From Durusdinium trenchii (lineage: Eukaryota > Sar > Dinophyceae > Suessiales > Symbiodiniaceae): 64,000 nt of DNA. Of this stretch, positions 1 to 8,450 are shown one piece after another. The stretch spans positions 1,492,559 through 1,556,558 of the forward strand of contig CAXAMN010023695.1 of the NCBI GenBank assembly GCA_963970005.1, written 5' to 3'. Under the pieces are notes generated by a model, which was not told the DNA's origin, did not search any database, and saw only the letters and a list, made by a program, of their open reading frames with translations. The translations under genes were made by a program, and so were the position numbers. Every line of letters starts with the position of its first letter. Position 1 is the stretch's first letter.

Positions 1-6
1 AGTGCT

Positions 7-154
7 GCGCCTGCCACGAAATCTGCACTCAGCCACGCGCGGCCCAGCGGCGCCCACGCGCGCTGCAGCTGATCCAGGAGGCTCTGTGCACCGCGCCTGC
101 CACAAAATCTGCACTCCAGGCTCACCAGTACTGCGCCTGCCACGAAATCTACAC
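7..154. repeat. Three direct copies of a 22-bp motif
   Basis: Copies at 7-28, 93-114 and 133-154 share the core gcgcctgccacgaaatct with one or two changes each. The first copy overlaps the end of a minus-strand exon and its proposed splice donor, so the repeat may reflect local duplication of an exon end. A looser relative occurs near 43808-43830. Confidence 0.6.
18..83 (-). CDS. Coiled-coil exon (partial gene)
   Basis: A 66-nt minus-strand segment lies between an AG acceptor (CACAG) and a GTGGCAGG donor. It reads 22 open codons, starting SLLDQLQRAWAPLGRAWL, a helical amphipathic pattern. It is the most downstream of the minus-strand exon-like segments and its gene must continue past the window start. 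Function is not recognisable. The evidence is splice-site context and composition only. Confidence 0.4.
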
Positions 155-169
155 GGCAGGCAGCCGCGA

Positions 170-483
170 CATGGGTGTAAGATGAGTGGTGTAAGATGAG
201 TGGTGTAAGATGGGTAGTATAAGATGAGTGGTGTAAGATGAGTAGTGTGAGATGGGTGGTGTGAGATGGGTGGTGTAAGATGGGTAGTCTAAGATGGGTG
301 GTGTAAGATAGGTGGTGTGAGATGAGTAGTGTGAGATGAGTGGTGTAAGATGAGTAGTGTGAGATGGGTGGTGTGAGATGGGTGGTGTAAGACGGGTAGT
401 GTAAGATGGGTGGTGTAAGATGAGTAGTGTGAGATGGGTGGTGTAAGATGGGTGGTGCAAGATAGGTGGTGTAAGACAAGAAC
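170..483. repeat. Minisatellite, 15-bp unit, about 21 copies
   Basis: Tandem units of about 15 bp with consensus GTGTAAGATGRGTGG fill the interval. Units differ at two or three positions (A/G and T/C transitions). Because the unit is a multiple of three, several frames stay open through it; the resulting HHPSYTTHLT-type peptide is an artefact of the repeat. The array lies in a presumed intron between exon-like segments at 18-83 and 590-684. Confidence 0.9.
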
Positions 484-589
484 GCCACATAGTGATGTGG
501 GGAAAAACTATCCACACAGGGTCCAGTCAGTCATCCATTTGATCCTTCCATTTTGGAAGGCACATGCCCCGACTAGCTGCTCGGTCCAC

Positions 590-684
590 ATATCTCGCTC
601 GCCTGGTCGCGCTTCCGTGCGAGCTCCTCCTTCTGGGTCTCCAGATCACGTTCTGCCACCCGGAGCGCCTTCGTGGATTTCAGC
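590..684 (-). CDS. Coiled-coil exon (partial gene)
   Basis: The segment runs from a CCTGAG acceptor to a GTGGACC donor. After one nucleotide of a split codon it reads LKSTKALRVAERDLETQKEE and continues ELARKRDQASEI. Heptad spacing and charge are typical of a coiled coil. The start is inside a codon, so a neighbouring exon must supply two bases. No catalytic motif is visible. Confidence 0.55.
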
Positions 685-902
685 CTCAGGATGAGGAGCT
701 GAGGAGCATGCTGCGGCGTGTGCACTTGTCTGGGGGGCTCTGCGGCTTGCTAGGTCAATTCCGTGCCTTTGGATAGAAGAGATTATCAGACCAGTTGTAA
801 CTATAACAGTCACTTGCGCAGGAAGCTCTTCTAGATAGATCTCTCAAAGCAAGCACCGCAAACCCATGGAAAATCGTGGACACTTGGTTTAAAAAAAATG
901 AC

Positions 903-1083
903 TTTCTCGCCTCCTCTCCCAGCTCGCCGAAAAGCCTTCAACAGCTCTCCCTGTTTCATCGCTCCAGGTCGTCCAGTCTGTCCTGCGCTCGTCCCACTGG
1001 GGCCCCCGGGCTGCGCCGCCTCGGACACGCGCGCCGCCGCGAGCACCTGGCGTTCAATCGGATGCCGGGAGGACCTGAGGACC
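903..1083 (-). CDS. Exon, alanine/glycine-rich with basic end (partial gene)
   Basis: Open on the minus strand between a CAGACAG acceptor and a GTCATTTT donor. The peptide includes ERQVLAAARVSEAAQPGG and, near the end, GELLKAFRRAGRGGEK. The acceptor is followed by a second possible AG six bases on, so the true start may be 1077. It belongs to the same strand-coherent exon set as its neighbours; function unknown. Confidence 0.45.
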
Positions 1084-1917
1084 CTGTCTGAGGAGCTGTT
1101 GGACCTGAGGACCTGTAAGTGGATCTGTAGTAGTGTTCCGCAGATCGCCAAAGGGCACTTGCAACAGATCGATTGCTCGAAGCCAGAAAAGGATTCAACA
1201 GAGTCATGAAGTACACTGGTTGGAAGTACAAAAAGGACTGCTTACCACTCACTGACGACTTACGTGGGCACGCATGGTGAAACGAAAAAAAAGAAACACC
1301 AGTCTGGCTCGACACGTCGAGTGGCGGCCGGAGCCTGCGTCTGGCCTGGCCTTCTGGGCATTGGACTCTCTGAGATCGCTCAAATCGGCAGAGATCTTGG
1401 TCCTTGGACTCCACACAGAAGAAGCGAGTCGAACAAAGGAGTTGTTCAGAGTATGTATCCCAGACACGACTGGTCTGGGACTGTTATATATATGCCGCCC
1501 CATTGACCCCTTTTTCCACCACCTCAATGTATGTAAATATACCATGGAGTTCAGAGTTTTTCTATGGGAGATATGTATATATGAAGGGTGGAAGGCCCAG
1601 TAATAAACTTGTGGTGACGTTCTTTAAGTGGACATCAGAACAGCCTCATCCGTTGACGATCTCAGGTGCCTTCCAACATCTTCCAACCGGTCTTGTCCAA
1701 CGCCGAATCTCCGCACCCAGCCCGAGTGCACTCTGGCACCACCTGCCATGCACCAGGGAGCAAAACTGCACAAAATATGGTTTTATCGACCAGAATATGC
1801 ATTTCATTGCATTTCTATCCTGGTGTTCCATACTCAACTCAATCACCCTAGGCGTGCCAAAAACGCCGTCAGCCGTCGTGCTCCACCGTACATCTCCCTC
1901 CACCCTGCTGGGGTCAC
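1084..1917. other. Presumed intron; one dispersed repeat
   Basis: I see no convincing exon here; several frames are open but none has both splice sites and coding-like composition. At about 1500-1545 the sequence cccctttttccaccacctcaatgtatgtaaatat has a close relative at 26956-26990, so a dispersed repeat is present. Confidence 0.4.
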
Positions 1918-2022
1918 CGACTCCATCTGCCGCTGCTTTCGTGCCGCAGCGCAGCAGCGCTGCTCCGCAGCCACGCGTGCGCTTAGCCGCGCCTGGCCCG
2001 GCGCCTCCCGCCGCGCGGCATC
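1918..2022 (-). CDS. Coiled-coil exon next to the retroelement insertion
   Basis: An exactly 105-nt (35-codon) open segment lies between a GACTAG acceptor and a GTGACCCC donor. It begins DAARREAPGQARLSARVAAE and ends QRQMES, an alanine/arginine/glutamine-rich helix. The acceptor is 36 bp downstream (in transcript direction) of the target duplication of the copia element. The pyrimidine-rich stretch CTTTGCCCTTTCCGCC still precedes it, so the splice site may work despite the insertion. Confidence 0.6.
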
Positions 2023-2058
2023 CTAGTCGCAGGCGTCGAGTGTCGGTGGCGGAAAGGG

Positions 2059-2063
2059 CAAAG
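2059..2063. repeat. Target-site duplication, left copy (CAAAG)
   Basis: The five bases CAAAG directly before the left LTR (2059-2063) are repeated directly after the right LTR (9582-9586). A 5-bp duplication is the usual signature of copia-type integrase. Together with LTR ends in TG..CA it fixes the borders of the element. Confidence 0.92.
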
Positions 2064-2178
2064 TGAAAACAAGGTTTCGACGTTTCGGAACGCCTTTTCT
2101 CCCTTGAGCCAAAACACGTCAAGAGTCACGTGTCTGCAGTACCTATAGCGGAGTATATATGGGCTGTACATACAAACA
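2064..2178 (-). repeat. 3' LTR of the copia element (115 bp)
   Basis: Base-for-base identical to 9467-9581. On the element strand it starts TGTTTGTATG and ends TTGTTTTCA. It contains a TATA-like CATATATAC about 20 bases from the start, a palindromic CACGTG, and TTTTGGCTCAAG (2103-2114), which equals the last 12 nt of the dinoflagellate spliced leader. At 115 bp it is very short for a copia LTR. Confidence 0.95.
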
Positions 2179-2191
2179 CTCCTCCTCTTGC
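2179..2191 (-). other. Polypurine tract
   Basis: On the element strand the 13 bases GCAAGAGGAGGAG abut the start of the 3' LTR. A purine run at exactly this place is what primes plus-strand synthesis in LTR retroelements. Confidence 0.85.
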
Positions 2192-2287
2192 AAAGCACTG
2201 TACTGCTGCGCAAGCATAAAAGTAAACATGTGAAACTCTCGCTGCTTAGCCACTTTCAGTTGTGGTAGTGGAGCTTGGCCAGGGACC

Positions 2288-5200
2288 TTACTCCAAAACA
2301 TCTAACTGCCCTTTGCTTCGCTTGCTGAGGAATGCATATTGCAGGTCCTCCATGGTTTTGCGAAGCTGCACCCCAGGAACCGACTTGGTCAAAACATCGG
2401 CTTTGTTCTTGACTCCTGGAACGTGGTGCACCTTCAAGTGGCCTTCGGCGACCCTTTCTTGCAACCATAGGTAGCGAGTTTGGATGTGTCTGGCTTTACC
2501 CAAACCCACTCTATTCACAGTTCCTTTGGCTGCATTGGAATCGCCTTCGATGGTGACTCCCAAATCCAAACCAAGGTCTGCGCATAGGCTTTGGAGGCCT
2601 AAGCCCACAGATCCTCCTTTCACAAGTGCGTAGTATTCACTCTCACCTGTTGAAAGGGCTACAGTGGATTGGATGTTACTACTGTGTTTCAACACGTGCA
2701 TGCCGTACATAGCAACTATGCCAGTCGTGCTTTTGCGTGTCACAGCGTCACCACCATGGTCGGCATCGACCTGCACCCTCAGCCTTGAGGGCGTCTGCTG
2801 CGAGCCAAAACATTGCCCAACATCAGGATATTTCTTCAAGTACCTGATGAGACGCTTCAAGTCAGCAAGTTTGGCTTCCGTTGGTGATACCATACCTCGA
2901 GCAAGGTTCTTGACTGCGTGCCCAATATCAAGTCGATCTTGGGACAAGTACGCAGCACGCATCGTTGCTGAACGATACTTCGATGCCTCGCTCTTATCAA
3001 GCAGCGGACTGCGGCTTTCCAGCATCTGCTGATCTGCCGACTTCTTGACATCTGGTGATTCTACACCATTTGCCTTCTCCAGACCAAATGTCTGGATCAA
3101 AAGATCAACATGTCTCCGATCGGCTTCGATCACAATTGACCCTTTGCCGTTCTTCTTCTCGACTCGGATTAACCGATTCAGAAAATGAGCTTCTGTTCGG
3201 TCTCCATCCTCGTCTCCAAGAATTCCGAGACATTTCAGCTCATAGGCATCTTTGAGGACTTGGCTGAGCTTCTCCAAGTGTTGGGCGTCTCCAAGTGCTA
3301 GGAAGTCATCTCCATGCACCATCACTCTGACGTCCCAAGCTTCTTGGTAGAAGACTGACGCATTTGACAAGCCTCTGCGGAAACCAGCTTTCTGCAGAGT
3401 CTCTGTGTAGTGCGTCTGCCAGATATTTGGAGCATCCTGTGTTCCATACATTGACTTCACGAGAAGTCCACAGGTTTGTCCATCTTTGCTGGCTTCGTCC
3501 TCAGGCGGCAGCTCTATGTAGATCTTTCTCTTTGGAGTTCCATAAAAGTGTGCTCGTGAGATGTCCCACAAGCCCAGCTTCAGCGGCTGGTTGTGGCAGG
3601 ACTTTCTCTTTGTTGCCCACAACGAGCACAGCAGTCTCATCGCCTCCAATGGGGGCGTGCTGCTGAAAAGCAGGTTGGCTGGCAATTGTTCTTCTTTGGT
3701 CTTTCTTGCCTTTATCTCACGCACAACTAAACGGCTCCTATAGTTCGGGTTTGTTGGATCTCCCTTGTTGGTGTCCAACCATCTGACAGGAATCGGGGGC
3801 TTCCCCGTTTCCTCAAAACATTCGGCTCTCGGCCGGGTCACATAAACACCATGCTTTTCTTTCAAATAATCCATTTCAAGGCGTCTTGCCTCTTTCACTT
3901 TCTCGGCTGGCAAAATGCCGCCGTTCACATCATCCATGTACATCTCTTCGAACTCAGGTTCCATCAGAGGCATCTCTGGAACTGGGCCTGCTGCAAACAA
4001 ATCAAAGGTGTTCAACTCACCTTTCTCAGCTAGTGTGTCACGCAGGCTCCTCAGCACTGCCTTGACGAGCGGCGGTGGGTATACCGCTGCTTGCCTTGCA
4101 ATGCCTCCGATCAGATGGATGCGTCGGTGCCATGGTCCTTTGCCCGACTCATTCGAGCAGACTCCTTGCAAGACTCTGGCTAACCCTTCGTCGTTGGTCA
4201 TCCAACCGGTCTCCTTTCTCACATAGCCAGTGCCTTGGAGTCCTCTTCGGTCGGTGGCCATCATTTGCCACCTGCACATTGGACCCTTCACTATGAACAC
4301 TCCATCTTCCTCTGCTAAGGCCGCGACTTTCTCATCCTTCCAACTGGTCGCGGACCAAGGTGCCTCGTGGAGGAATTTTCTCCCTGAGCGATGCTGCTTG
4401 ACATACAGCTCTACGCTCGTATGAAGATGGTGGACGGCTTCGTCCATTTTCCTCCTCCGGACATCCGGTGCCATGCTTCTCCAGTTGAGGTTCTGGAGCT
4501 GCGAGAACATATGGCACGGTGGCGAACCAGTCAAAAGCGCCGGTTCGTCCTTCTCAAGGATGTCATGCACTTCTTGAACATCTTCAGGCTTGTTCAAGTC
4601 CCAGTATGTTCCATCACTTTTCATTTCATTCAAGTCGACCGCAAAACCCGGTCGCAACTTGTAGCGCTCTGCAAGCGCAGTGAACCTTTTGGGCGAGTAG
4701 ATCTCCATGATATCTACTGCTGACATCTGCATGCTCAAATGAGCGATGTCTCCGATCTCTTGCTCAGAGATCTCAATGCCATTCGCCTCATAGGTTCCTT
4801 GAATGATCTTCTTCAGATGCTGCTTTGCGATCTCCTTCTCTTTTACCAAGCTGGCTGCATCTGGCCTCCACCCTGCTGGTGGTGTTTCTGGAACATGTGA
4901 AAACTGAGACGTTTTCTTTGGACTCTCTTCCACTCTGGGATCAAGGTCTTCTACGGCGGTCTCTGCGGACCTCTTTGTTCCTTGAACTGGATTCGGCTTG
5001 ACCTTTGCCCCAGGTGGATCTATCCGAAGTTCTCCTGTTCTCTTCTTGGGCTCTGTTGCTACCTTGGCTTTCGCCACTGGCTTCTTCTCTATCTCGGCTG
5101 CTTGCCTCTTCATCTCATATCTCTCTTTCGGGTTATCGGGATAGGTTTTCTCACCCTCTGCTGCTGCTGGCGGTGAGCTTCCCGACCCTGCGCTCTTTGC

Positions 5201-8200
5201 ATCTTCCTTCTTCTCTGGTTCCCCAGCCGCGTCTTCGGCTGGGATGTCGGAGTCCTTGTCGGGCACGACTTTCGGCTTCACAGTGTCAAGCTGTTGCCGT
5301 TCCTTCCTCTTCTTTGCATGGGCTTCAAGTCTCGCTTGCCCAGCTTCATCCTTTTCCATTGCCTCGGTGATCCTTGCTCTGCATGCCTCTGTGTGCGGCA
5401 AGGTCGTCCTCTTATCTTCCAAGATGCATCTGCATCCTGGGCAGCCTTCTGTGGCTCCATGCTCGTGCACATCCTCTCTCCTGATGTACACTCGTCTCTG
5501 TTGTGGTGGTGCCACTCGTTCCTCCTTGGGAGGTGGTACCACAAGGCGCTCTTCGAGCATCAGCTGCTCGCCGGCAGGTCTTGCCGCGGAATGCTCCCAC
5601 GGTAAGCCCCGCAAAAGGTCCCAATCACTTGGGTCCCAGCGGTCGGCTGAACTCAGCCGCCGGATTCCTGTGCCTCTTCGCACGCCATCGGCCGTCATCA
5701 CCAAAATGGATCCTGTTCGGCCATGGTGTCCTACATAGCGTCCTTCTTTCAGGATGCGAACTCCCTCGCCCACTTCTCTAAAGTATAGGCGTTCGCCAAA
5801 AGCTATGGCAGGTTTCCGCCATTGCTTTCCACATCTTCTGGCCTCAGGCGTTCTGCCATCTTGACCTTTCTTGTACCTGCTCAACAGGTCTCCTGCCTGT
5901 CTTGGCAGCCATGCCAATGCAGGATCATCATCTTTGAGCTCTCTGCCGAGCTTCTCTTCCAACGCGCTGCGGAGAACTCGCACTTGACGCTTGATCTCCT
6001 TGCAGGCGTTCTCTGCCAGACCATTCGCCTGATGGTCTCCTACTGGCGACTCTTCCGAAACCCAGTCTATGCCGGTTTCTTTCGCCGCTGCCTCTTTCAA
6101 GGCTACCACTGATGGCTCACCATCTGACTTGAGGACCACCTTGCGGTGTCCCAAGTTCTTCAGGAAGTTCGCCACGAACTTCACTGCATACGGTGTCGCT
6201 CCCTTCGAGTCCACGAAGGTCGCCGCTAAGGACTGTGTCCTCTCATCCTTTATTACGAGGATTGGCTTCACTCGCTCGTCCTCCACACCGCCCCGTGACA
6301 TGAACGTATAGTCCATTGCCACTGTGGGCACAAGGCTCTTGGCCTTCTCTTCCTCGGACCTCGTCCGATGTGGCTGTCCCACAGCCCGTCCAGCAATGCA
6401 ATGCCGGCACCAACTTCGATATTGCACATGGCCTGTCGCCTCGTGCTCTTCGATCTCAGCCGGGGTTGGATCCTCCGGCGCTCTTATCTGGATGGGTTTC
6501 TCAACCTCATCAACTAATTCCAACTCATCATCCTCTTCTCGCCCCTCTGGACCAGGTCGGCCTGAATCCATAGAGGCATCTCCTCTCTCTCCTGTGGCGT
6601 TCAACTCTGCGATGCCACAGCATTCCTTTGTCGGTTTATACCCTGGCTTCCTCAAGTAGAAGTTGTACACTCCCTGCTCCTGATACACAGGGATCCAACT
6701 CCGCTGCTCTGCAGCGTTCGCTTTCTCCAGGATCGCCTGGACAGCCTTTCCAACTTTGGACCCTTGCGGAATCAAGTTTCCGCCTTTTGCATCGAGAACT
6801 GCAATCCTTCCAAAGCCTAAACACTTGGATGCTGAAATCAATGGCTTGTGAACATCAGCCATTGAACCTTTCACACGGCATCTGTTGCCGCTCTCGTCGA
6901 ACCCTTCAAAGGTTCCAATGCCCTGACTGGGCACCAACTCTCCGGATGCAGTCTTGAATACAACTCCGTTGCCTTCACTGACAACCACTCGGTCCTCCCA
7001 GCCATTCGGGATGGCCGTCTGGGCTGCTCCAGTGTCCAGGTTAAACTTCATCCATTCTTCGGCGGATGAGGTGTCCGCCATTCCAACTCCACTCAAGTCT
7101 GCCATGAGCATGCCGACATCGGCTTCCGGAGCTGGCTCAATGCCCTCATCCGGTTCGTCCATCTCTTCCATACTTCCTGCGGCTTTACCTTTGCCGCTTC
7201 TTCCACCTTTGCCTTTGTTGCCTTTGCCACCTTTACCACTCTTATCTCCTTTGCCTGAACCTGACCACTTATCGCCTTTTCCATCCGGCCGTTTCTTACT
7301 CCAGCAATCGGCCGCTCGGTGTCCTTTCTTACCGCAATTGTAGCAGGTAATATCTTGAGCCGTATTTGAGCCTTTACTTGAATCTCCTTTACTTGAGCCT
7401 TTCTTTCCATCACCTTTGACCTGTTTACCTTTTCCTTTACCTTTTCCTTTGACTAGGCTTGCAATCCATTGTCCGATCGAATCGACGTCCATGGGTTGAG
7501 GTCCTTGGTAACTTGAACTTGATGAACCTGGTTTTGGAACAGATGACTTTGATGTGAGGGATGTTTCAATGACAAGTTCAATCTCCTGTTTGATCAATGA
7601 ATAGGTAGTCAATCTACTCTTGTTCAACAAAAGATGTTTCTCCAGATCTGGGGGTACCAACATCTCCAATGAAGCGGACTTGATGTCGTCCGATAGGGTC
7701 TCTCTAGCCCCTGATGCGTTCCGCCGGGATTCGTACCTCCTGATCAGCTCTTCCAGCTGTTCGATGGCTGGCCTCACGGCGGTCCAAGTTTTGACCCGCT
7801 CTGGCTGAAGGATAGCCCTGAGGATGTTCCGCTTTCTTCCCGAAGTACGGGGATCCCATCGTCGGTGGACCCTTCGGTATGCCTCGAAACCATTTGAGGC
7901 TCCTACCATGAGATCTTCCGTTTCTCCGGAAGTGAGGGTCAGGAGCACGCGATGGATCTGATCTGCCTTGTCTTCTAGGTCACCGATGTCAGTAACGGTG
8001 CCAGACCCAAACTCTTCTTCTATCTTGGTCATCTCAATCGCGTCTTCCTGTTCCAAGATGTACTCTAGGATCTCAATGAACTCCCTCCCAAAAGTAGTTA
8101 TGAACAGGTTATCAATACTCCTGGCCCACTTTCGAAACTCCCCTTCAACATTCCCAAAATTCTCGGGACGCCCCAACCCTTTGGTGTCCATGAGGATTTG

Positions 8201-8377
8201 GGACTTCTTCCTATCATCTTTCTTCTCAAGGCTTTTAGCCAATTCCCCTACGGCTGAGGCTAGCATTGTCACACCGCCTTGAGACTCCCTCAAAACTTGA
8301 TTCTCTTGCTCCAACCTCGTTTGGTTCTGTTGGAGTTGAAGTACCATATCCATCAGCTGTTGGATCTGCTGTTCCAT
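2288..8377 (-). CDS. Copia Gag-Pol polyprotein, 2029 aa, intact
   Basis: An ATG-started frame of 2029 codons without stop, preceded in frame by TAG nine bases upstream, so this ATG is the real start. Domains seen: N-terminal coiled coil (1-35) and Gag (about 60-290); Lys/Gly-rich linker; CCHC zinc knuckle C345/C348/H353/C358; retropepsin D448-T-G-A; integrase zinc motif H645/H650/C657/C660 and core D689, D752, E789; a long charged linker (930-1170); a methyltransferase-like segment (about 1220-1425) with GSPPC (C1288) and FLHEAP; reverse transcriptase with D1605 and the D1690-D1691 pair in VHGDDF; RNase H with D1871, E1912, D1946. All catalytic residues expected for mobility are present. No frameshift separates Gag and Pol, so all parts come from one product, as in many copia elements. 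Confidence 0.96.
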   Translation of the reverse strand: MEQQIQQLMDMVLQLQQNQTRLEQENQVLRESQGGVTMLASAVGELAKSLEKKDDRKKSQILMDTKGLGRPENFGNVEGEFRKWARSIDNLFITTFGREFIEILEYILEQEDAIEMTKIEEEFGSGTVTDIGDLEDKADQIHRVLLTLTSGETEDLMVGASNGFEAYRRVHRRWDPRTSGRKRNILRAILQPERVKTWTAVRPAIEQLEELIRRYESRRNASGARETLSDDIKSASLEMLVPPDLEKHLLLNKSRLTTYSLIKQEIELVIETSLTSKSSVPKPGSSSSSYQGPQPMDVDSIGQWIASLVKGKGKGKGKQVKGDGKKGSSKGDSSKGSNTAQDITCYNCGKKGHRAADCWSKKRPDGKGDKWSGSGKGDKSGKGGKGNKGKGGRSGKGKAAGSMEEMDEPDEGIEPAPEADVGMLMADLSGVGMADTSSAEEWMKFNLDTGAAQTAIPNGWEDRVVVSEGNGVVFKTASGELVPSQGIGTFEGFDESGNRCRVKGSMADVHKPLISASKCLGFGRIAVLDAKGGNLIPQGSKVGKAVQAILEKANAAEQRSWIPVYQEQGVYNFYLRKPGYKPTKECCGIAELNATGERGDASMDSGRPGPEGREEDDELELVDEVEKPIQIRAPEDPTPAEIEEHEATGHVQYRSWCRHCIAGRAVGQPHRTRSEEEKAKSLVPTVAMDYTFMSRGGVEDERVKPILVIKDERTQSLAATFVDSKGATPYAVKFVANFLKNLGHRKVVLKSDGEPSVVALKEAAAKETGIDWVSEESPVGDHQANGLAENACKEIKRQVRVLRSALEEKLGRELKDDDPALAWLPRQAGDLLSRYKKGQDGRTPEARRCGKQWRKPAIAFGERLYFREVGEGVRILKEGRYVGHHGRTGSILVMTADGVRRGTGIRRLSSADRWDPSDWDLLRGLPWEHSAARPAGEQLMLEERLVVPPPKEERVAPPQQRRVYIRREDVHEHGATEGCPGCRCILEDKRTTLPHTEACRARITEAMEKDEAGQARLEAHAKKRKERQQLDTVKPKVVPDKDSDIPAEDAAGEPEKKEDAKSAGSGSSPPAAAEGEKTYPDNPKERYEMKRQAAEIEKKPVAKAKVATEPKKRTGELRIDPPGAKVKPNPVQGTKRSAETAVEDLDPRVEESPKKTSQFSHVPETPPAGWRPDAASLVKEKEIAKQHLKKIIQGTYEANGIEISEQEIGDIAHLSMQMSAVDIMEIYSPKRFTALAERYKLRPGFAVDLNEMKSDGTYWDLNKPEDVQEVHDILEKDEPALLTGSPPCHMFSQLQNLNWRSMAPDVRRRKMDEAVHHLHTSVELYVKQHRSGRKFLHEAPWSATSWKDEKVAALAEEDGVFIVKGPMCRWQMMATDRRGLQGTGYVRKETGWMTNDEGLARVLQGVCSNESGKGPWHRRIHLIGGIARQAAVYPPPLVKAVLRSLRDTLAEKGELNTFDLFAAGPVPEMPLMEPEFEEMYMDDVNGGILPAEKVKEARRLEMDYLKEKHGVYVTRPRAECFEETGKPPIPVRWLDTNKGDPTNPNYRSRLVVREIKARKTKEEQLPANLLFSSTPPLEAMRLLCSLWATKRKSCHNQPLKLGLWDISRAHFYGTPKRKIYIELPPEDEASKDGQTCGLLVKSMYGTQDAPNIWQTHYTETLQKAGFRRGLSNASVFYQEAWDVRVMVHGDDFLALGDAQHLEKLSQVLKDAYELKCLGILGDEDGDRTEAHFLNRLIRVEKKNGKGSIVIEADRRHVDLLIQTFGLEKANGVESPDVKKSADQQMLESRSPLLDKSEASKYRSATMRAAYLSQDRLDIGHAVKNLARGMVSPTEAKLADLKRLIRYLKKYPDVGQCFGSQQTPSRLRVQVDADHGGDAVTRKSTTGIVAMYGMHVLKHSSNIQSTVALSTGESEYYALVKGGSVGLGLQSLCADLGLDLGVTIEGDSNAAKGTVNRVGLGKARHIQTRYLWLQERVAEGHLKVHHVPGVKNKADVLTKSVPGVQLRKTMEDLQYAFLSKRSKGQLDVLE

Positions 8378-8450
8378 GGTTTCCTACTCTCAACCCTGCT
8401 GCTGCTGCCGCTCACTCTTTTCCAGCGGCAGTCGCGGGCGGTTCGCCCGG

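Noticed and set aside
149-517. 122-codon minus-strand ORF
   Set aside because: It is produced by the 15-bp minisatellite, whose unit is a multiple of three.
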